A stretch of 64,000 bases of DNA from AC-51 sp036265325. Lineage in GTDB: Bacteria > Actinomycetota > UBA4738 > HRBIN12. Location of the stretch: assembly GCA_036265325.1 (NCBI GenBank), contig DATAPH010000090.1, forward strand, positions 8,638-72,637, given 5' to 3'. The notes below the pieces were generated by a model. The model saw only the letters and a list, made by a program, of their open reading frames with translations. It had not been told where the DNA came from and ran no database searches. Shown here piece by piece: positions 51,465 through 59,936 of the stretch. The position numbers were made by a program, and so were the translations under genes. Each line of letters begins with the position of its first letter. Within the stretch, counting starts at the first letter, position 1.

Positions 51465-52139
51465 TCAGCGCGGGATGCGCGCGACGGTCGCCGGGCTCCG
51501 CAGTTCTCGAAGCGCATCGCGCGCGATCCAGGTCGCCGTCCGGTCGTGGAGCTCGAGGAGCGCTACGGCTTCGGCGATCGCGGCTCCCTGCAGCGACCGG
51601 TTGCGTTTGCCGATCTGGCGGAGCGCCCAGTTGACCGCCTTCCTGACCTCGTTGCGATCGTCGGTCGACGCGCTACGGATCAGTGGAAGGTAGCCGAGGT
51701 AGGTCTGGTTCGGTTCACCGGGCCGGTCGACGGCGAGGCGGGCGAGCATCGCGAAGGCACACCGCTTGGTGAAGCCGCGCCGTGCGTGGCTCCATGTGGT
51801 GATCGCGCGGTCGACGTGCGCGGTTCGAGCGTAGGTATCCGCGAGCATGTCGGTGAGGTCCCACGAGTCGAGGTCTTGCGCCCAGGCGCTCATCGCGCGG
51901 AACGAGAGCGCCGTCGGATCGGCGACGAGCGCGGCGACCATCCGCGCTTCGTGGATCTCGGTGCCCCACAGTTCGCGTGCAAGTTCTTGGTCGGCGCCGG
52001 CGCGCTTGGCGATGCGCCTGATGCCGGGCACCGAGACGCCGAGCGCGCGGGACGTTTCGATGCCAACCCGCGCCATGCCCGGCAGGCGAGAAGGATCGGC
52101 TTCGGCCCTGAGTGCCTCCAGAACCTCGTCGGCGTTCAC
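51465..52139 (-). CDS. AlkD-type DNA alkylation repair protein
   Basis: A 224-residue protein made of HEAT-like helices, the fold of AlkD/AlkC DNA glycosylases that release alkylated purines. LPGMARVGIETSRALGVSVPGIRRIAKRAG near 18-47, WGTEIHEARMVAALVADP near 56-73, WDLTDMLADTYARTAHVDRAITTWSHARRGFTKRCAFAMLA near 90-130 and NEVRKAVNWALRQIGKRN near 162-179 are the family segments. GTG 52139 overlaps the DCC stop (GTGA) and fits the usual start. Another start is ATG 52175. Confidence 0.84.
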   Translation of the reverse strand: MNADEVLEALRAEADPSRLPGMARVGIETSRALGVSVPGIRRIAKRAGADQELARELWGTEIHEARMVAALVADPTALSFRAMSAWAQDLDSWDLTDMLADTYARTAHVDRAITTWSHARRGFTKRCAFAMLARLAVDRPGEPNQTYLGYLPLIRSASTDDRNEVRKAVNWALRQIGKRNRSLQGAAIAEAVALLELHDRTATWIARDALRELRSPATVARIPR

Positions 52140-52525
52140 GAACGGTCGGTGTGCCTGCTTGGGTCTACGGCACATGCGTCCGCCCCGAGCAGGCGGCCGA
52201 TCTGTGTTCGGTGGCCGGCCGCCGCTCGATACACCCGGTCCGTGACCGTTGGTGACGCGCCGGCTACCACGCTCAGCAGGCGTCCGGCCGGGAGCTCTCT
52301 CGCGATCACCGGCACCGCAGCGCCGCCGGTATAGACGCGGCCATCCGAGGTGATCGCGTGCATCGCGTCGAGACGTTCTTCCTTGGGAACGGGGAGAAGC
52401 TGTCGGTCCGCCTGCTGGATGGGCACGAAGTTGAGGTTGTGCGACCGGTCGAGCTTCCGCAGGTTGTCCGCGAACCAGCGGCAGGCGCCGCAGTCCTCGT
52501 CGTAGGCGACGGTCACGATGGCCAT
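52136..52525 (-). CDS. DCC family (DUF393) thiol-disulfide oxidoreductase-like protein
   Basis: A 129-residue thioredoxin-like protein. AYDEDCGACRWFADNLRKLD at 7-26 carries the CxxC (CGAC) and matches the DxDCxxC pattern that names the family. A second conserved block, AMHAITSDGRVYTGGAAVPVIAREL near 55-79, follows. Redox activity is inferred from the motif. Its stop overlaps the AlkD start, so the two are in one unit. Confidence 0.84.
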   Translation of the reverse strand: MAIVTVAYDEDCGACRWFADNLRKLDRSHNLNFVPIQQADRQLLPVPKEERLDAMHAITSDGRVYTGGAAVPVIARELPAGRLLSVVAGASPTVTDRVYRAAAGHRTQIGRLLGADACAVDPSRHTDRS

Positions 52526-52559
52526 ACCGAAAGGCTACGTCGGGGGCTGCCCTGCGAAG

Positions 52560-52970
52560 ATGTCCCGCATGCGCCCCCTGCTCGATGGCACCAAGCTCGC
52601 CCGCGCGTGCCTGATCGGCGACACCGTGGCGATCCTTGTCTTCCTGCTGTTCGGCGTGTCCAGCCATCACGAGGACGCCGTCACCCGGTTCATGACGTTG
52701 GCGGTGATCTTCGAGGTCGCGTGGATCGGAACCGCCTGGGCCATCGGGACGTACCGGCCCCTGTCGAACGCGCGGCTGGCCGCCAACCTCGCAATCGCCA
52801 TCCCGATCGGCGTCCTGCTTCGCGTGGCCGTGGTGGGCTCGCTCACCGCAGGTCAGATCCTGACCTTCGCCGTGGTGGCGCTGGTGTTCGCGTCGATCTT
52901 CGTCGGGATCGCCCGCGTCGCCGTGATCGGGCTGTTCCGGATGATGCGCTGGGAGGAGGAGACGTCGTGA
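52560..52970 (+). CDS. DUF3054 family membrane protein
   Basis: A 136-residue protein with four transmembrane segments (about 13-33, 45-63, 70-90, 100-121). LIGDTVAILVFLLFGVSSHHEDAV near 13-36 matches DUF3054, common in Actinomycetota. ATG 52560 or ATG 52569 both give the same core. The oxidase gene overlaps its stop by four bases (GTGA). Confidence 0.84.
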   Translation: MSRMRPLLDGTKLARACLIGDTVAILVFLLFGVSSHHEDAVTRFMTLAVIFEVAWIGTAWAIGTYRPLSNARLAANLAIAIPIGVLLRVAVVGSLTAGQILTFAVVALVFASIFVGIARVAVIGLFRMMRWEEETS

Positions 52971-54409
52971 TCGACATGCCACGGCCGGGCGCCGCGCGGA
53001 GCTTCTGGCTGCAAGAGGCGCTCACCGACGATCCGGGGGAGCCCACGCCGCCGCTCGAGGCGAACGTGGCCGCCGACGTCTGCATCGTCGGCGGCGGGTT
53101 CGCCGGGCTGTGGACCGCCGTGCGCCTCACAGAGCGCTCGCCCGGGATGCGCATCGTCCTTCTCGAGCAAGACATCGTGGGCGGCGGCGCAAGCGGCCGC
53201 AACGGCGGCTTCGCGTCTTCGTCCTGGTTCGACGCCGACGCGATCATCGCGCTGTTCGGTGAAGACGAAGGCCTGCGGTACCTCCGCGTGCTGAGCGACG
53301 CGGTCGACCAGCTCGGCGAGTTCGCCGAGGCGAACCGGATCGAGTGCTGGTTCCACAAGGACGGCGTCCTCGGCGTGCGGACCGGCGCATGGCAGGAGAT
53401 GTTCGGCGCCGGTGGTCGGGGGTCTGCGCGGGAACGCTACGGCGAGAGCGGCGACCGCCACAAGATCCTGACGGCGGAGGAGACGAGGGCATACGCGGAC
53501 TCCCCTCGATTCGTGCAGGGTTCGATCGATCCGGACAACGCGGTGATCCAGCCGGCGCGGCTCGCGCGCGGCCTGCGGCGCCTGCTGCTCGAGCGCGGCG
53601 TCCACATCTTCGAGCGCACCCCGATGCGCGATCTGGAGCGGTCTCGGCCGGCGGTGGTTCGCTCCGATCGCGGCGCGGTGCGTGCCGACCGCGTGGTCCT
53701 CACCACCGGCGCGTGGGCGGCCGAGATGTCCCCGTTCCGCCGAAGCTTCGGCGTGATCGCCGACTACGTCGTCGCGACCGAGCCGATCCCCGACCTGTTG
53801 AAAGAGATCAACTGGACGACCCAGATGGGCATCGCCGACGGTCGCGACTGGCTCTACTACCTGCGGCCCACCGACGACCATCGGATCGTGATAGGCGGCG
53901 GCGCCGGCAGCGCCGTGTACGGCGGCCGAGGGGACAGCAAAGCGGCGAACGGACGGATACATCTCGCCGAGGCGCCGGCGCGTGGGCTGCTGTGGATGTT
54001 CCCGCAGCTCGAAGGCATCCGTTTCACGCATGCGTGGGGCGGCCCGATCGACCAGACGCCGACGTTCGTGCCGTTCTACCGGACGCTCCCGCCGGGAAAC
54101 ATCCACGCGGGGCTCGGGTTCAGCGGCCACGGCGTGATCCAGACGTTCGTCGGCGGACACATCGTCGCCTCGACGGTGCTCGACCGGACCGATGAGTGGA
54201 CGACGCTCGCGGTCAACCGGCCGGAGTCGTCGCTCGCGCCGCCCGAGCCGTTCCGGTATCCGCTCGTGCGCGCGGCCGCGTTCGCGCTTGAGCGCGGCGA
54301 TATGCGCGAAGACGCGGGCCGGTCGCGCGGGCTGCTGTACCGGATGGTCGGCGAAGCGCCGTCACGCCATCGCGAGCGCGTGGTTCGGCGGGGAGCGCCG
54401 GCTCAGTAG
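52967..54409 (+). CDS. FAD-dependent oxidoreductase (DAO type)
   Basis: A 480-residue flavoenzyme of the glycine/D-amino-acid oxidase superfamily. ADVCIVGGGFAGLWTAVRLTER near 36-57 is the FAD dinucleotide loop, and LLEQDIVGGGASGRNGGF near 66-83 the second. VVLTTGAWAAEMS near 243 and the final LPPGNIHAGLGFSGHGVIQTFVGG near 380-403 also bind FAD. It oxidises an amine or amino acid in the cytoplasm. The closest known type is the putrescine- or sarcosine-type GlpD/DAO enzymes. It has no covalent-flavin Cys visible. It is coupled to DUF3054. Confidence 0.86.
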   Translation: MIDMPRPGAARSFWLQEALTDDPGEPTPPLEANVAADVCIVGGGFAGLWTAVRLTERSPGMRIVLLEQDIVGGGASGRNGGFASSSWFDADAIIALFGEDEGLRYLRVLSDAVDQLGEFAEANRIECWFHKDGVLGVRTGAWQEMFGAGGRGSARERYGESGDRHKILTAEETRAYADSPRFVQGSIDPDNAVIQPARLARGLRRLLLERGVHIFERTPMRDLERSRPAVVRSDRGAVRADRVVLTTGAWAAEMSPFRRSFGVIADYVVATEPIPDLLKEINWTTQMGIADGRDWLYYLRPTDDHRIVIGGGAGSAVYGGRGDSKAANGRIHLAEAPARGLLWMFPQLEGIRFTHAWGGPIDQTPTFVPFYRTLPPGNIHAGLGFSGHGVIQTFVGGHIVASTVLDRTDEWTTLAVNRPESSLAPPEPFRYPLVRAAAFALERGDMREDAGRSRGLLYRMVGEAPSRHRERVVRRGAPAQ

Positions 54410-54675
54410 CGGTCGTCGACCGGCGGATCGTCGCGCGTCGGGCGTCCCACCTCGACGCTCGTTCCACCCATCGCGGGACGTTGCGGGTTGACCGCGGCGT
54501 TGAACGACTGCTGCGCCTTGCGGACCTGATGTCGCACCATGTAGTACCCGACCGCTGCGAACGCAACGACGGCGATCGTGAGCCCGACGAACGCGGCGAG
54601 CGCGATCTTGAGCGCGAGCCCGAGCACGCCGAGCGCCGCCAGCAGCAGGACCAGGATCAGCAGGAAGACAACCAT
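54403..54675 (-). CDS. Small two-helix membrane protein
   Basis: A 90-residue protein with two transmembrane helices (VVFLLILVLLLAALGVLGLALKIAL and FVGLTIAVVAFAAVGYYMV, about 2-48) and a polar tail containing NPQRPAMGGT and ending PPVDDRY. I recognise no family. It lies seven bases downstream of the alpha/beta-hydrolase gene in the same operon, and its stop overlaps the end of the oppositely oriented oxidase gene. Confidence 0.72.
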   Translation of the reverse strand: MVVFLLILVLLLAALGVLGLALKIALAAFVGLTIAVVAFAAVGYYMVRHQVRKAQQSFNAAVNPQRPAMGGTSVEVGRPTRDDPPVDDRY

Positions 54676-54682
54676 CGTTCCC

Positions 54683-55537
54683 CTATCGTACGGCCGCCCG
54701 CGAGAAGGCGCGGATGCGCTTCGCCAGCTCCCGAGGATGTTGCAGCGGAAGGTCATGGATCCCCTCGATCCACGAGACCTTGGTCTTCGCGCCGGCCTTG
54801 CGAAGCGCGTCGACGCCGTCGCGCTTCCGAGCGTCCCAGTCGGCATCGCCGCTCGCCGCGAGGATCGCGAGTGCCGGCACGCGCAGTCCGGTGTGCATCG
54901 CGACTGGATCCTGCTCCCAGATCGCGCGAAGGATGCGCATGTGGTTCGCGCGGGTGAGCCGAGGCCGGATCCTGCCGGCGGCGTCGACCCGCATCACCGA
55001 CATCACGATGTCGACGACCTGCGGCGTGACGTCGACGGTGTCGCCGAAGAACTCCGGGATCATCGCGCGGAACTCGTCGGCCGGCGTGCCGGCGAGATGT
55101 GGCGGCGAGAGCGCCTCGCGCGCCTCGGTCCACGACGTGAAGCCGTCGCGCATCGTGCCCACGGCGCCGTCGACGAGGACGACGCCCGAAACCGCCGTTG
55201 GCTTCCTGGCGGCCACCTCGAGGGCGACCATCGCGCCCCACGAGTGGCCGACCAAGACCGGCCGCGTGCGTCGTGCCGACTTCAGCACGGCGACGGCATC
55301 GGCGACCGTATGGTCGAAGCCGTAGCCGCTCGACGGCTTGCTGCTCTCGCCGTGCCCGCGCGCATCGAACGTGACGACGGTGGCGTCGCGTGCGAGCGCT
55401 GGAACCATCAGGTCCCAGATGTGCCGGCTCGAGGCGAGCCCGTGATGGAGCACGTACGCCGGACCGTCGGACGGTCCCGAAACGGTTCGGGTCGCGAGCC
55501 GAACGTCGTCTGCCCCGATCACGCGTCCCTCCTGCAT
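54683..55537 (-). CDS. Alpha/beta hydrolase
   Basis: A 284-residue serine hydrolase. VLHHGLASSRHIWDLM near 29-44 is the oxyanion loop, FDARGHGESS near 57-66 follows, and the nucleophile is in VGHSWGAMVAL near 96-106. The acid lies in ILAASGDADWDARK near 232-245, and the His in GIHDLPLQHP near 261. The substrate is unknown. The ATG at 55537 is only nine bases from the divergent SDR ATG at 55547, and it has no ribosome site, so its mRNA is probably leaderless. Confidence 0.88.
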   Translation of the reverse strand: MQEGRVIGADDVRLATRTVSGPSDGPAYVLHHGLASSRHIWDLMVPALARDATVVTFDARGHGESSKPSSGYGFDHTVADAVAVLKSARRTRPVLVGHSWGAMVALEVAARKPTAVSGVVLVDGAVGTMRDGFTSWTEAREALSPPHLAGTPADEFRAMIPEFFGDTVDVTPQVVDIVMSVMRVDAAGRIRPRLTRANHMRILRAIWEQDPVAMHTGLRVPALAILAASGDADWDARKRDGVDALRKAGAKTKVSWIEGIHDLPLQHPRELAKRIRAFSRAAVR

Positions 55538-55552
55538 ACTCGCGCCATGGTA
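55535..55552. promoter_or_regulatory. Overlapping -10-like boxes of a leaderless divergent pair
   Basis: The start codons of the hydrolase (minus) and the SDR (plus) are nine bases apart, and neither has a Shine-Dalgarno site. A plus-strand CATACT at 55535-55540 lies six bases before the SDR ATG, and a minus-strand TACCAT at 55547-55552 lies nine bases before the hydrolase ATG. Both are at the distance expected for leaderless transcripts. Each box overlaps the other gene's start. Confidence 0.4.
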
Positions 55553-56350
55553 GAGGGGTTCCGCTCGCCACTGGCCGCCGACGCGCTCGAGGGCCGGTTC
55601 GCGATCGTGACGGGGGGCGGAACGGGGATCGGCGCCGCGACCGCTCGCGCGATCGTGGATGCGGGCGGCAGCGTCGCGATCTGCGGTCGTCGTCCGGGAC
55701 CGATCGCGGCCGTCTCCGAGCAGCTCGGCGACCGCTGCTTCGACCACGCGTGCGACGTTCGCGAGGGCGAGCAGGTCGCGGCCTTCCTTGATGCGATCGC
55801 CGAACGTACCGACCGGGTCGACATCCTCGTCAACAACGCCGGGGGCCAGTTCGCCGCCGGGCTCGACCAGACCTCACTCAAGGGCCTCCGGGCGGTCCAT
55901 CGGCTCAACGTCGACGCGACCTGGGACGTCACCACGCGTGTTGCGGAGCGCTGGATGATCCCGCGTCGCGCCGGCTTCGTCGCCTTCCTCGGATTCAGCC
56001 CACGGAGAGGGATCCCGCAGGTCGTTCCCTCATCGATGGCCCGCAGCGCGCTCGAAACCTTCGCCGCAGGCATCGCCCTCGAGTGGTCGCGCTACGGCAT
56101 CCGCGCCGTCTGCGTCTCAGCGGGCGTGATCCAGACGGAGGGCATCCTCCAGTACGGGGGCCAATCGGTCGTCGACGGCTTCGCGGAGCAGATCCCGATG
56201 CGCCGGCCGGGCACGCCCGAGGAGGTGGCGGCCACGATCGCGTTCCTGGCGAGCGCGGGCGGCGGCTACATCACCGGCACCACCGTGGTGGTCGACGGCG
56301 GGGCGGACGCCTGGGGTCTGGGCCACGAGCCGCCGCCATTGGAAACCTGA
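55547..56350 (+). CDS. SDR family oxidoreductase (dienoyl-CoA reductase-like)
   Basis: A 267-residue Rossmann oxidoreductase. AIVTGGGTGIGAATARAI near 19-36 is the NAD(P) loop, CGRRPGPI follows and NNAGGQFAAG near 95 is the family motif. The usual catalytic Tyr-x3-Lys is replaced by PSSMARSALETF, where Ser and Arg sit at the positions of Tyr and Lys. That resembles the bacterial 2,4-dienoyl-CoA-reductase and AtuG-like branch (HTGAARAG), so reduction of an enoyl or acyl thioester is more likely than alcohol oxidation. Its N-terminus has no ribosome site. Confidence 0.85.
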   Translation: MVEGFRSPLAADALEGRFAIVTGGGTGIGAATARAIVDAGGSVAICGRRPGPIAAVSEQLGDRCFDHACDVREGEQVAAFLDAIAERTDRVDILVNNAGGQFAAGLDQTSLKGLRAVHRLNVDATWDVTTRVAERWMIPRRAGFVAFLGFSPRRGIPQVVPSSMARSALETFAAGIALEWSRYGIRAVCVSAGVIQTEGILQYGGQSVVDGFAEQIPMRRPGTPEEVAATIAFLASAGGGYITGTTVVVDGGADAWGLGHEPPPLET

Positions 56351-56429
56351 GCCCGGCCTACCCACTCGCACCCCGCGGTCCTACTCTTTGCGTTGGGCGG
56401 CCGATCGACGGCCGCAAAGGGAGGGAGCC

Positions 56430-56714
56430 ATGTACGGGACCTGCGCCAAGATGCGCGTCAAGGCGGAGAACGTCGAGGCCCTGCAGAAGGTCATGGCCGA
56501 TCAGATGAGCGGCGACCCGATCCCGGGCTACGTGCGGTCCTACATCCTCACGGAGAACGACAGCGAGGACTTCTGGCTGTTCGTGATCTTCGAAGATCGG
56601 GCCAGCTACGACAAGAACGCCAACGACCCGGCGCAGCACGAGCGGTACACGGCGATGCGGGCGCTCCTCGAGGCGGACCCCGAGTGGCACGACGGCATGG
56701 TCATGGAGGGTTGA
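56430..56714 (+). CDS. Small ABM-like dimeric alpha/beta-barrel protein
   Basis: A 94-residue protein. AKMRVKAENVEALQKVMADQ at 6-25, VRSYILTENDSEDFWLFVIFEDRASYDKNANDPAQHERYTAMRALLE near 35-80 is the antibiotic-biosynthesis-monooxygenase (ABM) pattern: strand, helix, strand, FE-x-x-xY, H, helix. Members include quinol monooxygenases and small haem enzymes; the activity here is unknown. GGGAGGGAGCC precedes the ATG. It ends ten bases before the Tat signal of the PotD-like gene, in one unit with it. Confidence 0.78.
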   Translation: MYGTCAKMRVKAENVEALQKVMADQMSGDPIPGYVRSYILTENDSEDFWLFVIFEDRASYDKNANDPAQHERYTAMRALLEADPEWHDGMVMEG

Positions 56715-56724
56715 GAAGGGCTGT

Positions 56725-57993
56725 ATGACCGAGCGGATCGGGCGGCGCGCGTTCTTGCGTCGGGGGGCGCTCCTCGCCGCTGCCCTTCCGCTTCTGGGGG
56801 CCGCGGCTGCATGTGATCGCCGCGGTCCGATGGCGACCGGCACCGTGCCCGAGGGCGCTGCCTTCGGGCCCTTGCCGGTCGACCAGGGCCTCGTGCTGGC
56901 GAGCGGCTCGCCGATCGAGCGCGGCGCCACGCTCAAGGTCTACGAATGGAAGGACTACCTGTCGGCGCGGGTGCTCTCGAGCTTCGAGCACGCGTATGCG
57001 GACCAGGACGTGCACGTCCACGTCGAAAGCTTCACGCGCATCGACGAAGCGATCCAGCGGCTGCAGGAGCCCGCGGCCGACTTCGACGTCGTGTTCCCCG
57101 TGATCGACGTGCTGCAGGGGATGGTCGCGCAGAACCAGCTCCGGCCGTTGAACCACGACTACCTGCCGCACCTGTCGAATCTGTGGGGATGGTTCCGCGA
57201 TGGTGACGGTCCCTTCTACGACCCTGGCCAGCGCTACACGACGCCGTACACGATCTACACCGGTGGGATCGGGTGGCGCGCCGACATGGTTCGCGGCGCG
57301 GACGCCCCTGATGCGCGAAGCGATCCCTACGCGATCTTCACCGACGGGCGCTACCGAAACCTCGTCGGGATCTACGACGCGTACCGCGACGCGATCGCCC
57401 TCGGGCTCCAGCAGGCGGGCGTGCACGACTTGACCGCGGCGACGAACGATCAGCTGACTGCCGCCGGGAACTTTCTTGCAGACGCCGTCGCGCAGACCGA
57501 CGCGCGGTTCACCGATGACGGCGCGGAAGAAGGGCTCCCGGAGAAGACGTTCGCCGTGCACCAGGCGTGGTCGGGCGACATCCTCACCGCGCCCCGCTAC
57601 GCCGCCGCCGACGGCGTCAACCCGAACGAGGTCGCGTCGTCGCTCCGCTATTGGTCGCCGAGCGAACCGGCGCGCGTGGTCGGCCTCGATCTGACCGCGA
57701 TCTGTGCGAAGGGTCGGAACCCCGTCGCCGCGCACGCGTTCCTCGATCACCTGCTGCGGTTCGACGTCGCGCTCGACAACTTCGCCTGGAACGGCTATCA
57801 GGTGCCGATGGAGGGCGCGACGCGGGAGGCCTTCGCGGACCCCTCGTTCCGATGGCACAACGCGGTTCCCGCGAACCTTCGCGACGCGATCGTCTCGGAG
57901 GCGGACTTCGCGCAGGGACAGATGCTGGTCGGGTTCGGCCCGTCGCAGGACGCGGCGTGGCTCGCTCAGTGGAGCAGGGTCGTTCCGGCCTGA
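56725..57993 (+). CDS. potD: Polyamine ABC transporter substrate-binding lipoprotein (PotD-like)
   Basis: A 422-residue binding protein. The N-terminus TERIGRRAFLRRGALLAAALPLLGAAAAC is a Tat signal (RRAFLRR) with a lipobox-like AAAC, so it is exported folded and anchored by lipid. LKVYEWKDYLSARVLSSFEHAY near 72-93 opens the mature domain, and the pattern DFDVVFPVIDVLQGMVAQNQLRPL and the late GRNPVAAHAFLDHLL fit spermidine/putrescine-binding proteins. The matching ATPase is at 60843 and the permeases are at 62156-64000. The 3' end overlaps a lipoprotein gene on the other strand by 28 bases. Confidence 0.85.
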   Translation: MTERIGRRAFLRRGALLAAALPLLGAAAACDRRGPMATGTVPEGAAFGPLPVDQGLVLASGSPIERGATLKVYEWKDYLSARVLSSFEHAYADQDVHVHVESFTRIDEAIQRLQEPAADFDVVFPVIDVLQGMVAQNQLRPLNHDYLPHLSNLWGWFRDGDGPFYDPGQRYTTPYTIYTGGIGWRADMVRGADAPDARSDPYAIFTDGRYRNLVGIYDAYRDAIALGLQQAGVHDLTAATNDQLTAAGNFLADAVAQTDARFTDDGAEEGLPEKTFAVHQAWSGDILTAPRYAAADGVNPNEVASSLRYWSPSEPARVVGLDLTAICAKGRNPVAAHAFLDHLLRFDVALDNFAWNGYQVPMEGATREAFADPSFRWHNAVPANLRDAIVSEADFAQGQMLVGFGPSQDAAWLAQWSRVVPA

Positions 57994-58487
57994 GCCTTGG
58001 CCGCGACGGGCGCCGGCGTTCCCTCGCGCGCGGGCACCCACGGCGTCGGCGTGTCGAACGCGGTGAATCCGCCCAGCCGCTCGCCGGTGGTCGCGTTCAC
58101 GCCCTGGACGTACAGGTTCTGCTTCGTGCAGCCGTTGCCCGTGCGGCCCGGTGACACGAGGTCGCCTTTGGCCGTCGCGTAGCACGTGTTCGGCGTCACG
58201 AAGACCCACGCGGGCGGCCCGACGACGTGGTCGGTCGTGTTCGTGACCTGCCCGAGGATCGCGTACGCCTGCGTCTGGGTTCCGGCGTCGAAGAGCTCGT
58301 CGTACGCCTGCGCCGGTCCGATCGCGGCTCGGTAGTCGGAAGGGACGGGCCCGATCTGCCAGTCGAGGGTGCCCGGGACGTCCTCGGTCGTGGTCTGACG
58401 ATACGCGGCGTAGGGATCGGGCGGCGATGACGAACAACCGACCGCCACCACCACGAGCGGCGCGACGAGCAGCACGCGCGGTCGCAT
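57966..58487 (-). CDS. Uncharacterised lipoprotein
   Basis: A 173-residue exported lipoprotein with signal peptide and lipobox VAVGC (Cys18), followed by SSSPPDPYAAYRQTTTEDVPG. The mature part has two Cys (NTCYATAKGD and GNGCTKQN), which may pair. VTNTTDHVVGPPAWVFVTPNTCYATAK resembles the beta-sandwich FxLYD/DUF-type domains of extracytoplasmic proteins. I do not recognise the family. It overlaps the end of potD by 28 bases on the opposite strand and is nine bases downstream of the MFS gene. Confidence 0.72.
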   Translation of the reverse strand: MRPRVLLVAPLVVVAVGCSSSPPDPYAAYRQTTTEDVPGTLDWQIGPVPSDYRAAIGPAQAYDELFDAGTQTQAYAILGQVTNTTDHVVGPPAWVFVTPNTCYATAKGDLVSPGRTGNGCTKQNLYVQGVNATTGERLGGFTAFDTPTPWVPAREGTPAPVAAKAQAGTTLLH

Positions 58488-58496
58488 GGCTCGACC

Positions 58497-59684
58497 TTAC
58501 CGCGCGCCCTCGCGAACGGGCCGGTCACGAGGCGTGAGCGCGCCGGCAAGCACGATGCCGAACGTCGCGCACACGATCACCGCCATCGCGGCGCGGAGGT
58601 CGAACGCGGTCGCGAGCCACGCGAAGATCGGCGGGCTCCATACGAACCCCGAGTAGCCCACCGTGGTGACGGCCGCGATCGCGTGGGTCTGGTCGTCGGG
58701 CGCAAGCGTCTCGACCAGTCCGAACCCCGCCGGCGCGGCCGCGGCGATCGACGCGCCCATGATGAGGAAGCCGGCCGCGACCACGACGGGTTCGTTGGCG
58801 AGCGTGGCGACGCCGCCGCCGACGGCGCCCCCGATCCCGGCAGCGAGGATCGTCGTCCGGCGGCCGAGCCCGAACAGCACGCGTCCCGCGAAGAACCGCC
58901 CGATCGCGACCGACGCGGAGAACGCGACGAAGGCGGCGGCGGTCTGCCACGCGGTCGCGCCGAGCTGGCGGCTGAGGTACAAGCCCGACCACGTGTCCAT
59001 CGAGCCCTCGACGAGGAACGCCGACAGCACGACCAGCGCGGGTAGCCACAGCTCGGGATGTCGCTTGAACGCCGTCAACGAGAAGCTCGTGTCGACCTCG
59101 GTCGCGCCGCGTTCGAGCGTGCCGGCCTGCGCGTTCCAGAACGCGGTCAGGAACAGACAGATCGCGCCGAACACGAACCCGGCCCGGTAGTCGGTGTTGG
59201 TCGCGGCGACGAGGCCACCGACCGCCGCGCCGGAGATCCCGCCGACCGCGTAGGTGGCGTGCAGCCACTGCAGGACGGGCCGCCGGGTGATCGACTCGAC
59301 CCTCTGTCCCTCGACGTTGAGGAACACGTCGATCAGCCCGTTGCCGACGCCGGCGGTCGCGAACGCGAGCCACAGCGCGGCCGTCGGGAGGAAGGCCATC
59401 CCGAGCGACCCCAAGCCGAGGACGATCAGGCCGATCGCGCAGAGCGCGCCGAGGGGGACCCGCGCGAGGCGCGGCGCGACGAACGCCATGACAAGCATCG
59501 CGACGATCGACAGCAGGGCGAGCATCGCGCCCATCCGGCCGTAGCTGAGGTGGTGAGCGCTCTGGAGTTCGATCACCAGGATGACCCAGATGCCCCAGTA
59601 CTGGCCGAACGACCAGTAGCCCCCGAGCAACGCGGGGATCCGGCGCCGTTCTGCGTCAGTGTCGGGGGCCGGGGCGTCGTGCAT
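58497..59684 (-). CDS. MFS transporter
   Basis: A 395-residue major facilitator with twelve hydrophobic segments. YWSFGQYWGIWVILVIELQSAHHLSYGRMGAM near 21-52 is the first pair, and APRLARVPLGALCAIGLIVLG near 69 carries the loop-2/3 motif. A central charged loop (about 185-205) separates the halves. SVAIGRFFAGRVLFGLGRR near 260 repeats the loop-8/9 motif. The substrate is unknown. The lipoprotein gene follows nine bases later on the same strand. Confidence 0.9.
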   Translation of the reverse strand: MHDAPAPDTDAERRRIPALLGGYWSFGQYWGIWVILVIELQSAHHLSYGRMGAMLALLSIVAMLVMAFVAPRLARVPLGALCAIGLIVLGLGSLGMAFLPTAALWLAFATAGVGNGLIDVFLNVEGQRVESITRRPVLQWLHATYAVGGISGAAVGGLVAATNTDYRAGFVFGAICLFLTAFWNAQAGTLERGATEVDTSFSLTAFKRHPELWLPALVVLSAFLVEGSMDTWSGLYLSRQLGATAWQTAAAFVAFSASVAIGRFFAGRVLFGLGRRTTILAAGIGGAVGGGVATLANEPVVVAAGFLIMGASIAAAAPAGFGLVETLAPDDQTHAIAAVTTVGYSGFVWSPPIFAWLATAFDLRAAMAVIVCATFGIVLAGALTPRDRPVREGAR

Positions 59685-59936
59685 AGCGGGTCAGCATGGC
59701 ATGTCGCCTAGATGGCCGATACAGGCGGTCGGCCGCTTGCTCCGCGCTGCGCGGTCTATGTCGAGCGGCGGGGGATCCGCGGTTCAGTCCGGCGCGAACG
59801 CTCGGATCGCGGCCGATAGAGACGTGCACGCGCGGTGCACACCGCCGCGCACAACGAAGACGATTGCCTGCTCGAAGGGCCGGGTACAACAACCCCAAGG
59901 CGTCGGAGCTGTTCCGACGACTAGAGGGAGGTAGGT

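Noticed and set aside
55900..56110. Missing SDR catalytic Tyr/Lys as a sign of a dead enzyme
   Set aside because: A recognised SDR branch (dienoyl-CoA reductase/AtuG-like) naturally carries other residues at these positions, so this is subfamily variation.
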